Below, piece by piece: positions 34,622 through 45,149 of a stretch of 64,000 bases of DNA; the stretch's first letter is position 1; each line of letters opens with the position of its first letter. The DNA comes from Quadrisphaera sp. INWT6 (GTDB lineage: Bacteria > Actinomycetota > Actinomycetes > Actinomycetales > Quadrisphaeraceae), in contig NZ_VUOH01000001.1 in assembly GCF_015390235.1 (NCBI RefSeq), forward strand, positions 992,001 to 1,056,000. Direction: 5' to 3'. A program made the position numbers and the translations under genes. The notes beneath the pieces were generated by a model. That model was not told the DNA's origin and made no database searches. It was given only the letters and a program-made list of their open reading frames with translations.

Positions 34622-37138
34622 TCAGAGGTGGCCCCCGGTCACCGCCTCCGGCAGCCCGTCCGGCAGGTCGCCCCGCGTCCCGTCGACAGCGACGACGGCA
34701 CCGGCCAGCGGCACCCCCGAGCCGTCGCGGCGCCCCGTGGGGGCCGGCAGCTCCACCGGGGCCCCCGTGGCGCTGGTCGCCCGGGCGGGACCGAGGCCCA
34801 CCCAGGCCAGAGCCAGCTCGCCCTCGTCCTTGAGGAACCGGTGGCACCGCACCCCACCGGTGGCCCGCCCCTTGGGCGGGTACTCGTCGAAGGGCGCCAC
34901 CTTCACGGTGACCCCCGGCGACCCGGGCAGGGCACCGGCGGCTCCTGCGACCGTCACGACCACCGCCTGGTCTGCGGCGTCGGCGGGCACGGCCGCGAAC
35001 GACAGCACCCGTGCCCCTGCGCTGACGCGCACCCCGGCCATGCCGCGGGCCGCCCGGCCCTGCGGGCGCACCAGTGACGCGCTGAAGCGCAGCAGCTGGG
35101 CGTCGCTGGTGGTGAGCACCAGCTCCTCGTCACCGCGCGCGAGCCACGCCGCGCCGACCACCGCGTCACTGGGGTCCAGGCCGATGACCTCCCAGGAGTC
35201 CTTCGCCCCCACCGGCTCCGCGGCCACGCGCTTGACCACGCCCTGCGCCGTCGCCAGCGCCAGGCCGGCGCCCTCGCCGTCACCGGGCTGCTGGGTCAGC
35301 GGCACCAGCGCCACGACCTCCTCACCGGCCTCCAGGGTGACGAACTCCCGCAGCGGAGCACCCCCCGACAGGCTCGGCGCCCCCGCCGTCGGGGGCAGCG
35401 ACGGCGTCTCGACGACCCCGACCCTGAGCACCCGACCCCGGGACGTCAGGGCGCCGACGTCACCGCGCGCGGTGCTGTGGACGGCGCTGCGCAGCACGTC
35501 GTGAGCGGTCCGCGGCCCACCGGAGGGCAGCTCGGAGCCCGCCGTGCGCGCCAGCAGGCCCGTGGCGCTCAGCAGCACCCAGCACGGGTCGTCGGCCACC
35601 TGCAGCGGCACCGCGGCCGTCGCCGGGGCGGCACCCGCCTCCAGCAGCACCGTGCGCCGGGGCGTGCCGTGCACCCGCGCCACCTCGGCCAGCCCGTCGG
35701 AGACCGCCTCGCGCTGGAGCGCCTCGTCACCCAGCAGCGCCTCCAGCTCGGCGATCGCCGCCAGCAGCTCGGCCTGCTCGGTCTCCAGCTCCAGCCGGGA
35801 GAACCGCGTCAGCCGCCGCAGCCGCAGCTCCAGGATGTGCTCGGCCTGCACGTCGGACAGGTCGAAGACCTCCACCAGCCGGCTGCGCGCGGCGGCGCCG
35901 TCGTCGGAGGTGCGGATCACCTGGATCACCTCGTCGATGTCCAGCACCGCGATCAGCAGGCCCTCCACCAGGTGCAGGCGCTCGCGGCGCTTGGCCAGGC
36001 GGTGGGTGCTGCGCCGGCGCACCACCTCGAGGCGGTGCCCGATGAAGACCTGCAGCAGCTCGCGCAGGCCCAGCGTGCGCGGCTGGCCCTCGACCAGGCA
36101 CACGTTGTTGATGCCGAAGGAGTCCTCCAGGGGCGTCAGCTTGTACAGCTGCGCCAGCACGGCCTCGGGCGTGAAGCCGGTCTTCACCTCCACCACCAGG
36201 CGCAGGCCGTGCTCGCGGTCGGTGAAGTCGTCGATGGCGGCGATGCCGAGCAGCTTCTTGGCGCTGACGGCGTCCTTGACCTTCTCGATCACCTTCTCCG
36301 GGCCCACCGTGTAGGGGAGCTCGGTGAAGACGATGCCCTTGCGGCGCGCGGTGATGTCCTCGATGCGGGCCGTGGCCCGGGTGCGGAAGGTGCCGCGTCC
36401 GGTGGCGTAGGCGTCCCGGATCCCCTCGAGCCCCACGATCCTGCCGCCCGAGGGCAGGTCGGGCCCGGGCACGAAGCGCATCAGGTCGTCCAGGGTGGCG
36501 TCGGGGCGCGCGATGAGGTGCCGGGCCGCGGCCACGACCTCGCCGAGGTTGTGCGGCGGCATGTTGGTCGCCATGCCCACGGCGATGCCCGAGGCCCCGT
36601 TGACCAGCAGGTTCGGGATGGCCGAGGGCAGCACCGACGGCTGCGTGGCGGCGTTGTCGTAGGTGGGGACGAAGTCGACGACGTCCTCGTCGAGCCCGTC
36701 GACCATGGCCGTGGCCGACAGCGCCATCCGCGCTTCCGTGTACCGCGAAGCTGCGGGTCCGTCGTCGAGCGAACCGAAGTTCCCGTGGCCGTCGACGAGG
36801 GGGAGGCGCAGGGAGAAGTCCTGGGCCATGCGCACGAGCGCGTCGTAGATGGCGGTGTCGCCGTGGGGGTGGAGGCGGCCCATCACGTCACCGACGACGC
36901 GGGCGCTCTTGACGTGGCCGCGGTCGGGCCGCAGGCCCATCTCGCCCATCTGGAAGAGGATCCGGCGCTGCACGGGCTTCAGCCCGTCGCGGGCGTCGGG
37001 CAGGGCGCGGGAGTAGATGACCGAGTACGCGTACTCCAGGAACGACGACCGCATCTCCTCGTCGACGTCGACGTCCAGGATGCGCTCCGCGGGGGGCGGT
37101 CCCTGGTCGGCGGGTCGTGAGGTGCTGCGGCGGGCCAT
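34622..37138 (-). CDS. parC: DNA topoisomerase IV subunit A
   Basis: DNA-cleaving subunit, 838 aa. The active-site Tyr133 lies in [14 protein letters not shown]. The quinolone region reads [20 protein letters not shown], with Thr95 and Asp99 at the positions of E. coli GyrA Ser83 and Asp87. [20 protein letters not shown] and the C-terminal beta-pinwheel (e.g. [22 protein letters not shown]) are present; no GyrA-box QRRGGxG is obvious, supporting ParC. ATG 37138 is chosen; upstream frame extension to 38869 is antisense noise. It faces parE across a permease and a GNAT gene. Confidence 0.93.
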   Translation of the reverse strand: MARRSTSRPADQGPPPAERILDVDVDEEMRSSFLEYAYSVIYSRALPDARDGLKPVQRRILFQMGEMGLRPDRGHVKSARVVGDVMGRLHPHGDTAIYDALVRMAQDFSLRLPLVDGHGNFGSLDDGPAASRYTEARMALSATAMVDGLDEDVVDFVPTYDNAATQPSVLPSAIPNLLVNGASGIAVGMATNMPPHNLGEVVAAARHLIARPDATLDDLMRFVPGPDLPSGGRIVGLEGIRDAYATGRGTFRTRATARIEDITARRKGIVFTELPYTVGPEKVIEKVKDAVSAKKLLGIAAIDDFTDREHGLRLVVEVKTGFTPEAVLAQLYKLTPLEDSFGINNVCLVEGQPRTLGLRELLQVFIGHRLEVVRRRSTHRLAKRRERLHLVEGLLIAVLDIDEVIQVIRTSDDGAAARSRLVEVFDLSDVQAEHILELRLRRLTRFSRLELETEQAELLAAIAELEALLGDEALQREAVSDGLAEVARVHGTPRRTVLLEAGAAPATAAVPLQVADDPCWVLLSATGLLARTAGSELPSGGPRTAHDVLRSAVHSTARGDVGALTSRGRVLRVGVVETPSLPPTAGAPSLSGGAPLREFVTLEAGEEVVALVPLTQQPGDGEGAGLALATAQGVVKRVAAEPVGAKDSWEVIGLDPSDAVVGAAWLARGDEELVLTTSDAQLLRFSASLVRPQGRAARGMAGVRVSAGARVLSFAAVPADAADQAVVVTVAGAAGALPGSPGVTVKVAPFDEYPPKGRATGGVRCHRFLKDEGELALAWVGLGPARATSATGAPVELPAPTGRRDGSGVPLAGAVVAVDGTRGDLPDGLPEAVTGGHL

Positions 37139-37276
37139 GCCCCCATCTTGGCGCGGGGCCCCGACAGCCGGGGCGGGGTCGGCCGAGCAGGACCTGCGGC
37201 GCAGCGGTCGCGGCCGTCGTCCACAGGCACCGGTCGGGCGCTGACGCCGGGGGTCGCCCGCTGCCAGAGTGGCCGG

Positions 37277-39700
37277 GTGAGCGACGCCCGACCCCCCGTG
37301 CCCGGCTGTCCGCGCTGCGCTGCGGCCCTGGTCGCCGGCGCGCCCCGGTGCGGGGCCTGCGGGCTGCGCCTGGTCGGGCAGGACGCCGCGGACCTGTGGG
37401 CGCTCGACCAGGAGCTGGCCGTGATGCAGCGCCGCCGGGCCGAGCTCCTGGCGTCGCTGTCCGCGGGCACCCGCGAGCGCCCGACGCCGCGATCGGCTCG
37501 TCCCGCCTCGGGGAGGGGCGGCGCGTGGACGGCTCCGGAGGCCGCCCCCGCCAGGCCCGTCCCAGCGCCGGCCGCAGCGCCGGCCACAGCGCCGGCCACC
37601 GCCCCGGCCGCCGCCCTGGCGACCGCGCACGACCCCTTCGCGCGGACCACGCGCGGACGTACCCAGCTCAGCGCTAGGACGCCCCCGACCCGCGGGGGAA
37701 CCGCCCCACCGAGGCCGCCGCGTCGCCTCGGTGCCCAGGTGCTGCTGCTGGTGACGGGAGTGCTCCTCGTCGTGGTCGCCGCCGTGGTCTTCGGCTCCGG
37801 TGCGTGGTCGGCGATCGGCGTCCTCGGGCAGGCCGCGGTGCTGCTCGGCGTGTGCGCCGGCGCCGCCGCGGGCTCGCGCGCCTCGGCGCGGCGCCACCTG
37901 GCGGCCAGCGCCGAGGCGCTCGCGGTGCTGGCGGTGGTGGTCCTGGTCGTGCTGCTGGGTGCGGCGAGGGCCCTCGACGTGCTGGGGGTGGGCGCTGTCG
38001 ACGCCGACGCCTACGCGCTGGGGGCGCTGCTCGCGGTGGTGGCGGCCTCGGCCGCCGGTGACCGCTGGCTGCGCTCGGGCGGGCACCCGCTCTCGCTGGC
38101 GTGGGCGGCGGTGCTGGCGACGGCGGCCGTCCCGTCGCTGCTGACCGCGGCCGTCGGCGGGGAGCTGCTGACCTGGGCCGCCGCGTCGCTGGTGCTGGCG
38201 GTCCTGTCGGTGGTCGCCACCCGCGCCCTGGACCGCCGCTCCGCGGGCCTGGGCGCGACGGGGCTGGTGGTCGGCGCCGCGCACCTGGTGGGCGGCGTCC
38301 TCGTGCTGCTGGTGGTCGACGTCGACGCCGGGCCCGGCTCCTGGGAGCCCTTCGGCGCGGCGCTGGAGTTCGCGCTGCTGGCGGGGGCCGCGTCGTGGCT
38401 GGCCGCGCGCTGCCGTCCCGCGGGACCTCCCGGCGGCCAGCCGGAGGGTCGGGTGGAGGGGCGGTCGGAGGCGCTCCCGGGCGGGCCGCTCGGCCGGCTC
38501 CTGGCGGGTCGCCCCCGCGTCCAGCGCACGGCGGTCGTCACCGGCTACGCCGGTGTGGTGGGCGCGGTGGTCTCCCTGGCCGCCGCAGGGGGCCCGTTCG
38601 CGATGCTCCTGCTGGCGCTCGGCGTCTCCACGGCCGTCGCCGTCCTGCTCGCGGCGCGGCCGCGGCTGCTGCCCTGGCCCGTGGTGGTCGCGGCCCTCGC
38701 CCTGGCGGGCGGGGCCCTGCTGTCCGAGCCCGTGGTCGGCACCACCGAGGGCACCTGGTGGCGCCCCGCCGCCTGGTACGCGCTGGCGGCCGCCTCGGCG
38801 CTCGCGGGCCTGCGGCGCCCAGCACCCGCGGCAGCGCCCCTGCCGTGGGCCGAGCTGCGCCTGCGCCACGCCGCGGGACGCCAGCTCGAGGTCGCCCGCA
38901 GCCCGTGGGCCGCCGCCGCCGGGCTCGCGGTGGTCGGGGGGAACCTGCTGGCACCCCCGCCCACGAGCTCCGTCGCCACCGTGCTGGTGGCGCTGGTGGC
39001 CACCACCGCCCTGGTCGCGGCGTCGGCGGTGGTCCGCCGCTCGACCGAGGTGGTGCTCGTGGCGGCCTGGGCGGTGGCCGTGCTCGTCGGCGCCGCCTCC
39101 GCCGCCGACGGTCCGGTGCCGGTCGCGGTGGTGCTGGGGGTCGCCGGGCTGGCGGCGCTGCTGCGCGCCGGAGACCCGACCCGCACCGGCTGGGTGGCCC
39201 CGGGCGTCGCGCTGCTGTCAGCCGCGTGGTGGACCGAGGTCGGCGACCTGGCCCCCGCGGGCGCGGGGGTCGAGTGGTGGTCCCTGCCACCGGCGGTCCT
39301 GGCGCTCGCGGTCGGCGTGCTGGTCTGGCAGGGCCACCCTGGCCTCGGCTCGTGGGTGGTGCTCGGCCCGGGGCTCGCCGCGGGCCTGCTGCCCTCGGCG
39401 CTCCAGGGCGCTGCCGAGGGGGTCCTGGTCACCGGGGGGTGGCGCGTCGCGGTGGTCGCGGTGGTCGCCGCCGGGGTGTGCGCCGCGGGCGTGCGGTGGG
39501 GCTGGCAGGCGCCGGTGGTGCTCGGCGCGGGCGCGGCGCTGGTCGTGGCCGTCGGGCAGCTCGGCCCGTACGCCCTGCGGCTGCCCGCGTCGGTGGGCCT
39601 GTTCGCCGCGGGAGCGCTGGTGATCGTCCTGGCCGTGCGGATCGAGCAGGCCCGCCGCGACGCGGGCCGCGCCCTCGGCTGGGTCCGCGCCCTGCGCTGA
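37277..39700 (+). CDS. zinc-ribbon polytopic membrane protein (SCO7613-like)
   Basis: 807 aa, unknown function. Residues 8-30 form a zinc ribbon with [21 protein letters not shown] short helical segment and a Pro/Ala linker with a repeated AGCGCCGGCC DNA unit (37567-37605) follow. From about residue 155 the protein is a long series of hydrophobic helices, Ala/Val/Leu/Gly-rich, probably twenty or more. The architecture resembles actinobacterial proteins annotated with an SCO7613 C-terminal domain. GTG 37277 follows a CAGAGT box by 6 bases. It is divergent from parC. Confidence 0.75.
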   Translation: MSDARPPVPGCPRCAAALVAGAPRCGACGLRLVGQDAADLWALDQELAVMQRRRAELLASLSAGTRERPTPRSARPASGRGGAWTAPEAAPARPVPAPAAAPATAPATAPAAALATAHDPFARTTRGRTQLSARTPPTRGGTAPPRPPRRLGAQVLLLVTGVLLVVVAAVVFGSGAWSAIGVLGQAAVLLGVCAGAAAGSRASARRHLAASAEALAVLAVVVLVVLLGAARALDVLGVGAVDADAYALGALLAVVAASAAGDRWLRSGGHPLSLAWAAVLATAAVPSLLTAAVGGELLTWAAASLVLAVLSVVATRALDRRSAGLGATGLVVGAAHLVGGVLVLLVVDVDAGPGSWEPFGAALEFALLAGAASWLAARCRPAGPPGGQPEGRVEGRSEALPGGPLGRLLAGRPRVQRTAVVTGYAGVVGAVVSLAAAGGPFAMLLLALGVSTAVAVLLAARPRLLPWPVVVAALALAGGALLSEPVVGTTEGTWWRPAAWYALAAASALAGLRRPAPAAAPLPWAELRLRHAAGRQLEVARSPWAAAAGLAVVGGNLLAPPPTSSVATVLVALVATTALVAASAVVRRSTEVVLVAAWAVAVLVGAASAADGPVPVAVVLGVAGLAALLRAGDPTRTGWVAPGVALLSAAWWTEVGDLAPAGAGVEWWSLPPAVLALAVGVLVWQGHPGLGSWVVLGPGLAAGLLPSALQGAAEGVLVTGGWRVAVVAVVAAGVCAAGVRWGWQAPVVLGAGAALVVAVGQLGPYALRLPASVGLFAAGALVIVLAVRIEQARRDAGRALGWVRALR

Positions 39701-39721
39701 CGGTCCGCGAGCGGCCCGGCC

Positions 39722-40365
39722 TCAGGCCCGCGGCGGCCCGGCCGCCGTCCAGGGGCGCCCGAAGGCGCCGTCGTGCACCACCTCGCCGACCGGCCGCCGG
39801 CGGCGGGCCACGGGCTGCTCGGGCGCCGCCCGCCCGAGCGCCACCGCGGCGACGACCCGGTGCTCGGCGGGCACGCCGAAGGCGGCCCGCACCGCGTCCC
39901 ACCGCTGGCCCGGGACGCCCACCAGGCAGCCGGCCAGGCCCGCGTCGACGGCGGCGAGCCAGAGCAGCAGGCCCGCCATCCCGCTGTCGACGTCCCACCA
40001 CGGCACCGGCCAGCTGGCCGGGTCCTCGGGGAGGGACCGAGGTCGCCCCGCGCCCGGGTCTTGTCGGGGCGCGCGTAGCGCTCGGCGTAGGCGCCGGGGT
40101 CCGCCAGGCAGAGCACCACCACCGGCGCCATCATCATCCCCGCCAGCCAGCGGTCGGGGGCGTCGACGTCGTCGCTGGCGGCGCGCCAGAAGCGCCCGAC
40201 GTCGTCGGGCCGGTGCAGCACGAGCAGCGCCCGCCCGCCGCTGCCGCCCGCGCTCGGGTGGTGGGCCGCGAGGTCCACCAGCCGGTCGAGCACCCGCGGG
40301 GCGACGGGGGCGGGGTCGAACCTCCTGACGGCGCGTCGGCGGCGGACGGCCTCGTGCAGCTCCAC
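39722..40365 (-). pseudogene. nitroreductase family protein (frameshifted)
   Basis: FMN-dependent nitroreductase-like flavoprotein, about 214 aa when repaired. The N-terminal half reads VELHEAVRRRRAVRRFDPAP (FMN-binding R-x-x-R start) and LVDLAAHHPSAGG. The C-terminal half reads MAGLLLWLAAVDAGLAGCLV, the usual glycine-rich helix, then VGVPGQRWDAVRAAFGVPAE and VVAAVALGR. The two lie in different frames and join as GDLGPSP-EDPASWPVPWW if one G is added to the run at 40028-40031. The start is GTG 40365. It is divergent from the acetyltransferase gene. Confidence 0.8.
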
Positions 40366-40454
40366 GGCGCCGACCGTGCCACGGCGGCGCGCGGCGCCGC
40401 GCAGGGGGACCGGCGGGTTCGCACCGGGACCGTGCCGCGCCGCAGCCGTCGGAC

Positions 40455-40460
40455 TACCCT
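40455..40460 (+). promoter_or_regulatory. -10 box before the PatA-like gene
   Basis: TACCCT ends exactly 6 bases before the GTG at 40467; probable leaderless mRNA. Confidence 0.55.
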
Positions 40461-40466
40461 CGGAGC

Positions 40467-43184
40467 GTGTCACCCACCCACCCGGTGTGGACCCGAGCGT
40501 GGGAGGCGGACGTCGTCCTGCGGGACGGCGGAGCGGCGCACATCCGGCCGATCCGCCCTGAGGACGCCGACGCGCTGCAGGCCTTCCACGTCGCGCAGTC
40601 GCCCCGCTCCACCTACCTGCGGTTCTTCGCCGCCATGCCCCGGCTGTCGTCCCGCGACCTCGCCCGCTTCACCACCGTCGACCACTCCGACCGGGTGGCG
40701 CTGGTGGTGCTCGTCGGCGACGCCATCATCGGCGTCGGCCGCTACGACCGGGTGGGCCCCTCCGAGGCGGAGGTGGCGTTCAACGTCTCCGACGCCCACC
40801 AGGGCCGCGGCGTGGGCTCGGTGCTGCTGGAGCACCTGGTGGTGGCCGCCCGCGAGCAGGGCCTGACCCGCTTCGTGGCCGAGGTGCTCCCCGAGAACCG
40901 GCGGATGCTCGACGTCTTCGCCGAGGCGGGCTTCGCCACCACGCGCGAGGTCGAGGACGGCGTGGTGATGCTCACCGTCGACATCGCCCCCACCGACCGC
41001 TCCCTGGAGGTCATGGCCGCCCGGGAGCACCGCGCCGAGGCCGAGAGCCTGCGGCGGCTGCTCCACCCCCGCTCGGTGGTCGTCGTCGGGGCGGGGCGCC
41101 GGCCGGGGTCGGTCGGCGGCCGCCTGCTGCAGGACCTGGTCGAGGGCGGCTTCACCGGCGCCGTGCACGTGGTCCACCCCGAGGCCGACGTGGTGCGCGG
41201 CGTGCCCGCGGTCCGCTCCACCGCCGACGTGCCGGGCCCCGTCGACCTCGCGCTGGTGGCGGTGCCCGCCGAGGCGGTGGCGCAGGTGGTCGCCGACTGC
41301 GCGCGCCTGGACGTCAAGGGCCTGGTGGTGGTCTCCAGCGGCTTCGCCGAGACAGGTGAGGAGGGGCTGGCCCGCCAGCGCGAGCTGCTGCGCCTCGCCC
41401 GCCTGAACGGCATGCGCCTGGTGGGGCCCACCTCCTTCGGCGTCATCAACACCGACCCGGCGGTGCGCCTCAACGCCTCGCTGGCGCCGGTGGTCCCGCC
41501 GCCGGGGGGCCTGGGCCTGTTCAGCCAGTCCGGCGCGCTCGGCGTGGCGGTGCTCGACGCCGCCCACCGCCGCCACCTGGGCGTCTCCTCCTTCGTCTCC
41601 GCGGGCAACCGCGCCGACGTCTCCGGCAACGACTGCATGCAGTACTGGCAGGACGACCCCGCCACCACGGTCGTCGGGCTCTACCTCGAGAGCGTCGGCA
41701 ACCCGCGCAAGTTCTCCCGCGTGGCCCGGGGGCTCGCGCGCACCAAGCCCGTCGTCGTCGTGAAGTCGGGTGTGAGCTCCTTCACCGTGCCGCCCGGGCA
41801 CGCCGTCCGGGAGACCCGCGCCCCCCGCGACGCCCTCGACGCGATGCTGCGCCAGGCCGGCGTCATCCGCGTCGACAACGTGCACCAGCTCTTCGACGTC
41901 GCGCAGCTGCTGCAGACCCAGCCCCTGCCGGCGGGGGAGCGGGTCGGGGTGGTCGCCAACTCCCCGGCCCTCGCGGCGCTGGCGGCCGAGGCCGCCGTGT
42001 CCTGGGGCCTGGACGTGGCCGACCCCGTCACCGTGGCGCCCGAGGCCGACGCCGCCCGGGTCCGCGAGGCCCTGGAGCGGGTCTTCGCCGACCCCGACGT
42101 CGACGTCGTCGTCGCCTGCCTCATCCCGCCGGTCGCCGAGGTCGACCGGGAGGTGGTGCAGGCGCTGCAGGAGGTCGCCGCCGCGGCCGGCAAGCCCTGC
42201 GCGGCGTGCCTGGTGGCGCTGGTGGGCGGCTCGGAGCAGGCCCTGAGCCTGTCCGCCGCGCCCGCCGAGGACGGGGGCCCGGCCGTGCGCGCCCTGCCGG
42301 TCTACCCGACCCCGGAGGACGCGGTCCGCTCGCTGGCCGCCGCCGTCCGCTACGCCTCCTGGCGCCGCCGCGACCACGGCACCCGGGTCGCCCCCGCCGG
42401 CACCGACTCGCGGGCGGCGCGCGCGCTGGTCGAGTCGCTCCTGGTCGGGCGCACGCCCGACGACGACCCGCTGCGCCTGGAGCCGGAGGAGGTCACCGCG
42501 CTGCTCGCCTGCTACGGCGTGCAGCTGTGGCCGTCGGTGCGGGTGCGCAGCGCCGACGAGGCCGTGCGCGCCGCCGACCGCGTCGGCTGGCCGGTGGCGG
42601 TCAAGGCCACCGAGCGGCACCTGCGCCACCCCGGCCTGGGGGGCGTGCGGCTCGACATCGCCAGCGAGCGGGAGCTGCGGGCCCACGTCGAGGCGATGCT
42701 CGCCGGCCCCGCCGGCGGCGGCTCCGCGGGCGAGGACGGCGCGGGCGGGCCCGCCCGCGAGCCGGCGCTGCTGGTCCAGGCCATGGCCGGCACCGGCATC
42801 GGGGTGCTCGTGCGCACCCTGGAGGACCCCCTCTTCGGCCCGCTGGTGTCCTTCGGTCTCGCGGGCGACACCACCGTGCTGCTCGGCGACGTGTCCCACC
42901 GGATCCCGCCGCTCACCGACGTCGACGTCGCCGACCTGGTCCGCACGCTGCGCGCCTCGCCCCGGCTCTTCGGCTACATGGGCACCCCCGCCGTCGACGT
43001 CGCCTCCCTGGAGGACCTGCTGGCCCGCGTCTCGGTGATGGCCGACGACCTGCCCGAGGTGTTCTCCAGCGAGCTGTCGCCGGTGCAGGTCGGCGAGCGG
43101 GGCCTCGCGGTGCTCGGCGCCGCGGTCGAGCTGGCCGTCCCCGTGGGCCGCTCCGACGCGGGCCGGCGGGTGCTCCCCGCCTGA
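40467..43184 (+). CDS. PatA-like protein: GNAT acetyltransferase fused to ADP-forming acyl-CoA synthetase domain
   Basis: 905 aa. Residues 20-175 are a GNAT domain (AEVAFNVSDAHQGRGVGSVL, acetyl-CoA loop). From about 195 a CoA-binding domain (LLHPRSVVVVGAGRRPGSVG), then the ligase-CoA domain (LGLFSQSGALGVAVLDAAHR, FVSAGNRADVSGNDCMQYWQ), then an ATP-grasp-like domain (ACYGVQLWPSVRV, GWPVAVKATERHLRHPGLGG). E. coli/Salmonella Pat has the GNAT at the other end; the order here is that of Streptomyces PatA, a lysine acetyltransferase that controls acyl-CoA synthetases. The catalytic His loop, usually SHTGxLAG, is changed to GHAVRET, so the synthetase part is probably regulatory. Confidence 0.88.
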   Translation: MSPTHPVWTRAWEADVVLRDGGAAHIRPIRPEDADALQAFHVAQSPRSTYLRFFAAMPRLSSRDLARFTTVDHSDRVALVVLVGDAIIGVGRYDRVGPSEAEVAFNVSDAHQGRGVGSVLLEHLVVAAREQGLTRFVAEVLPENRRMLDVFAEAGFATTREVEDGVVMLTVDIAPTDRSLEVMAAREHRAEAESLRRLLHPRSVVVVGAGRRPGSVGGRLLQDLVEGGFTGAVHVVHPEADVVRGVPAVRSTADVPGPVDLALVAVPAEAVAQVVADCARLDVKGLVVVSSGFAETGEEGLARQRELLRLARLNGMRLVGPTSFGVINTDPAVRLNASLAPVVPPPGGLGLFSQSGALGVAVLDAAHRRHLGVSSFVSAGNRADVSGNDCMQYWQDDPATTVVGLYLESVGNPRKFSRVARGLARTKPVVVVKSGVSSFTVPPGHAVRETRAPRDALDAMLRQAGVIRVDNVHQLFDVAQLLQTQPLPAGERVGVVANSPALAALAAEAAVSWGLDVADPVTVAPEADAARVREALERVFADPDVDVVVACLIPPVAEVDREVVQALQEVAAAAGKPCAACLVALVGGSEQALSLSAAPAEDGGPAVRALPVYPTPEDAVRSLAAAVRYASWRRRDHGTRVAPAGTDSRAARALVESLLVGRTPDDDPLRLEPEEVTALLACYGVQLWPSVRVRSADEAVRAADRVGWPVAVKATERHLRHPGLGGVRLDIASERELRAHVEAMLAGPAGGGSAGEDGAGGPAREPALLVQAMAGTGIGVLVRTLEDPLFGPLVSFGLAGDTTVLLGDVSHRIPPLTDVDVADLVRTLRASPRLFGYMGTPAVDVASLEDLLARVSVMADDLPEVFSSELSPVQVGERGLAVLGAAVELAVPVGRSDAGRRVLPA

Positions 43185-43214
43185 CGCCGACGCCCGGGTG
43201 GGAGGATGGCGCGC

Positions 43215-43907
43215 GTGTGGGGTGGTGACGGCGCAGGCAGGCGGCGGTCGGACGAGGCGCACGGCGACGTCCCGGGAGCGCCGCGCGCCGCTGTGCCCGC
43301 GGGCTGGCGCAGCGGCGACGACGGCGAGCACGAGCAGCTGCCCGCCGAGCTGGTGGCCGAGCTGGAGCAGACCGGGTACTACCCGCAGCTGCTGGCCGAC
43401 GTCGTGCTCCAGTCGCTGGCCGGCGAGCCCCTGCTCGACGCGCTGGTCCACCTCGAGACCACCTTCGACGCCGACGCCGTGCGCCGTCACGTCACCGTGC
43501 TCGCCCTGACCCAGACCCGCCTGGTCACCGCGCACGTCGACGACCACGACCCGGCCGAGGCCGGCGCCGCCCCGGTGGCCGTCGCCTCCGCCGAGTCGGT
43601 GCCCCTGCGCGACGTGCGCTCGGTGGTCGTGGGCCACCGCGTCACCGCCCCGGAGCGCCACCGCCCCGGTGCCGCGCCCCAGGAGCTCACCCTGACCGTC
43701 GCGTGGGGCACGCTGAACCGCGTCGACGTCGAGCCCGCCACCTGCGGCGACCCCGAGTGCGAGGCCGACCACGGGTACACCGGCACCACGACGGCCGACG
43801 ACGTGTCGCTGCGCATCAGCGCCGACGCCGAGGGCGAGGCCGCGGTGCTGGCGGCCCGGCGCTTCGCCCGGAGCCTCACCCGCGGCACCCGCGCCCCGCG
43901 CCCGTGA
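43215..43907 (+). CDS. DUF5998 family protein
   Basis: About 230 aa, actinobacterial family of unknown function. The conserved part starts ELVAELEQTGYYPQLLADVV and runs through LVHLETTFDADAVRRHVTVL, LTQTRLVTAHVDDH and LTLTVAWGTLNRVDVEPATC to a Cys-containing GDPECEADHGYTG. Two starts compete: ATG 43206 and GTG 43215 in the same frame. GTG is preferred because GAGGAT (43202-43207) ends 7 bases before it, as before tdk. The stop overlaps the next gene (GTGA). Confidence 0.8.
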   Translation: MWGGDGAGRRRSDEAHGDVPGAPRAAVPAGWRSGDDGEHEQLPAELVAELEQTGYYPQLLADVVLQSLAGEPLLDALVHLETTFDADAVRRHVTVLALTQTRLVTAHVDDHDPAEAGAAPVAVASAESVPLRDVRSVVVGHRVTAPERHRPGAAPQELTLTVAWGTLNRVDVEPATCGDPECEADHGYTGTTTADDVSLRISADAEGEAAVLAARRFARSLTRGTRAPRP

Positions 43908-45115
43908 CCGGGTCGCCCCTCGTCGGCGGGGGGCTGGCCGACGTCATGCCGGCCGTCGCGGACCTGCTGGGCGCCCCCGTCCGCCCCGAGCCCTCCCCGC
44001 TGACCGCTGCGCTCGCCGAGGCCCACGACGGCGTCCAGCAGGTGTGCGTGCTGCTCGTCGACGGGCTCGGCGCCCAGCTGCTCGCCGCCCGCGGCGGCCA
44101 CGCCCCCCGGATGCGCTCGATGGCCGCGGGCCGCGCACCCGGCGCCGCGGTGCTGGCCTCCGGCTACCCCTCGACCACGGCCACCTCGACCGCCTCCCTG
44201 GGCACCGGCCTGCACCCCGGGCAGCACGGCCTGCTCGGGTACCAGGTGCGCGACCCCGACACCGGCACGCTGTTCAACGAGCTGTCCTGGGAGCCCGCTC
44301 CGGGCGCCGCCCGCGGGGCCCGCGCCCCCGACCCCCGGCGCTGGCAGCCGCACCCGACGGTCGCCGAGCACCTGGCCGCCGCCGGGGTCGCCGTGACGCG
44401 CACCGGCCCCGGCTTCTTCGACGGCTCCGGGCTGACCGAGGCGGCCTCTCGCGGGGGGCGGTTCCGCACCGCCTCCACGCTCGACGCGCGCGTCGAGGTG
44501 GGGCTCGGGGCCCTGCGCGCCGCCGCGCGCGAGCGCTCCCGGGCGTTCGTCAGCGTCTACTGGGGCGACCTCGACAAGACCGGCCACACCCACGGGTGGG
44601 AGTCGGCCCCCTGGGGGGCCGAGCTGGAGCGGGTCGACGCCGCCGTGGCCGACCTCGCCGCCGGCCTGCCGCCGCGGGCGCTGCTGCTGGTGACCGGCGA
44701 CCACGGCATGGTCGACGTGCCCGACGACGCCCGCTGGGACGTCGCCCGCGAGCCCGACCTCGCCGCCGGCGTCGAGGTGGTCGCCGGTGAGCCCCGGGCG
44801 CCGCACCTGCACTGCGCCCCCGGGGCCGCCGCCGACGTCCTGGCCGCGTGGCGCGAGCGGCTCGGCCACGTCCTGGAGGTGGTCACCCGCGAGCAGGCCG
44901 TCGACGAGGGGTGGTTCGGCCCGGCCGGCGTCGACCCGCGGGTGCTGCCCCGCGCCGGCGACGTCGTCACCGCCGCGACGGCACCGGTCTCGGTGCACGA
45001 CTCGCGCGTCCAGCGCCCGGAGCTCGAGGGGCTGGTGGGCATGCACGGGGGGCGCACGCCCGAGGAGGTCCTGGTGCCGCTGCTGGTGGCCGCGGGCCGC
45101 GGCCTGGGGGGCTGA
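43904..45115 (+). CDS. alkaline phosphatase superfamily (nucleotide pyrophosphatase-like) protein
   Basis: 403 aa. The metal/nucleophile motif reads VCVLLVDGLGAQLL and ASGYPSTTATSTASLGTGLH, where the Thr cluster holds the likely nucleophile. VYWGDLDKTGHTHGWES and LLLVTGDHGMVDVPDD supply the Asp/His metal ligands of the second half. This is the phosphodiesterase branch of the superfamily; the substrate is unknown. No signal peptide is visible, so a cytoplasmic place is likely. Coupled to DUF5998 by GTGA, a pairing seen in other actinobacteria. Confidence 0.87.
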   Translation: MTGSPLVGGGLADVMPAVADLLGAPVRPEPSPLTAALAEAHDGVQQVCVLLVDGLGAQLLAARGGHAPRMRSMAAGRAPGAAVLASGYPSTTATSTASLGTGLHPGQHGLLGYQVRDPDTGTLFNELSWEPAPGAARGARAPDPRRWQPHPTVAEHLAAAGVAVTRTGPGFFDGSGLTEAASRGGRFRTASTLDARVEVGLGALRAAARERSRAFVSVYWGDLDKTGHTHGWESAPWGAELERVDAAVADLAAGLPPRALLLVTGDHGMVDVPDDARWDVAREPDLAAGVEVVAGEPRAPHLHCAPGAAADVLAAWRERLGHVLEVVTREQAVDEGWFGPAGVDPRVLPRAGDVVTAATAPVSVHDSRVQRPELEGLVGMHGGRTPEEVLVPLLVAAGRGLGG

Positions 45116-45137
45116 ACCCCCGCGCGACCCCTCGCGA

Positions 45138-45143
45138 GAGGAT
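45138..45143 (+). promoter_or_regulatory. -10 box before tdk
   Basis: GAGGAT ends 6 bases before the tdk GTG. It resembles a -10 box more than a Shine-Dalgarno at that spacing, although a weak GAGG ribosome site cannot be excluded. Confidence 0.4.
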
Positions 45144-45149
45144 GGCGCC

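Noticed and set aside
34622-38869. 1415-codon minus-strand frame
   Set aside because: Only 34622-37138 is ParC; the rest is antisense to the zinc-ribbon membrane gene and lacks family similarity.
40470-43772. 1100-codon minus-strand frame
   Set aside because: Antisense to the PatA-like and DUF5998 genes; His/Gly/Arg-rich noise.
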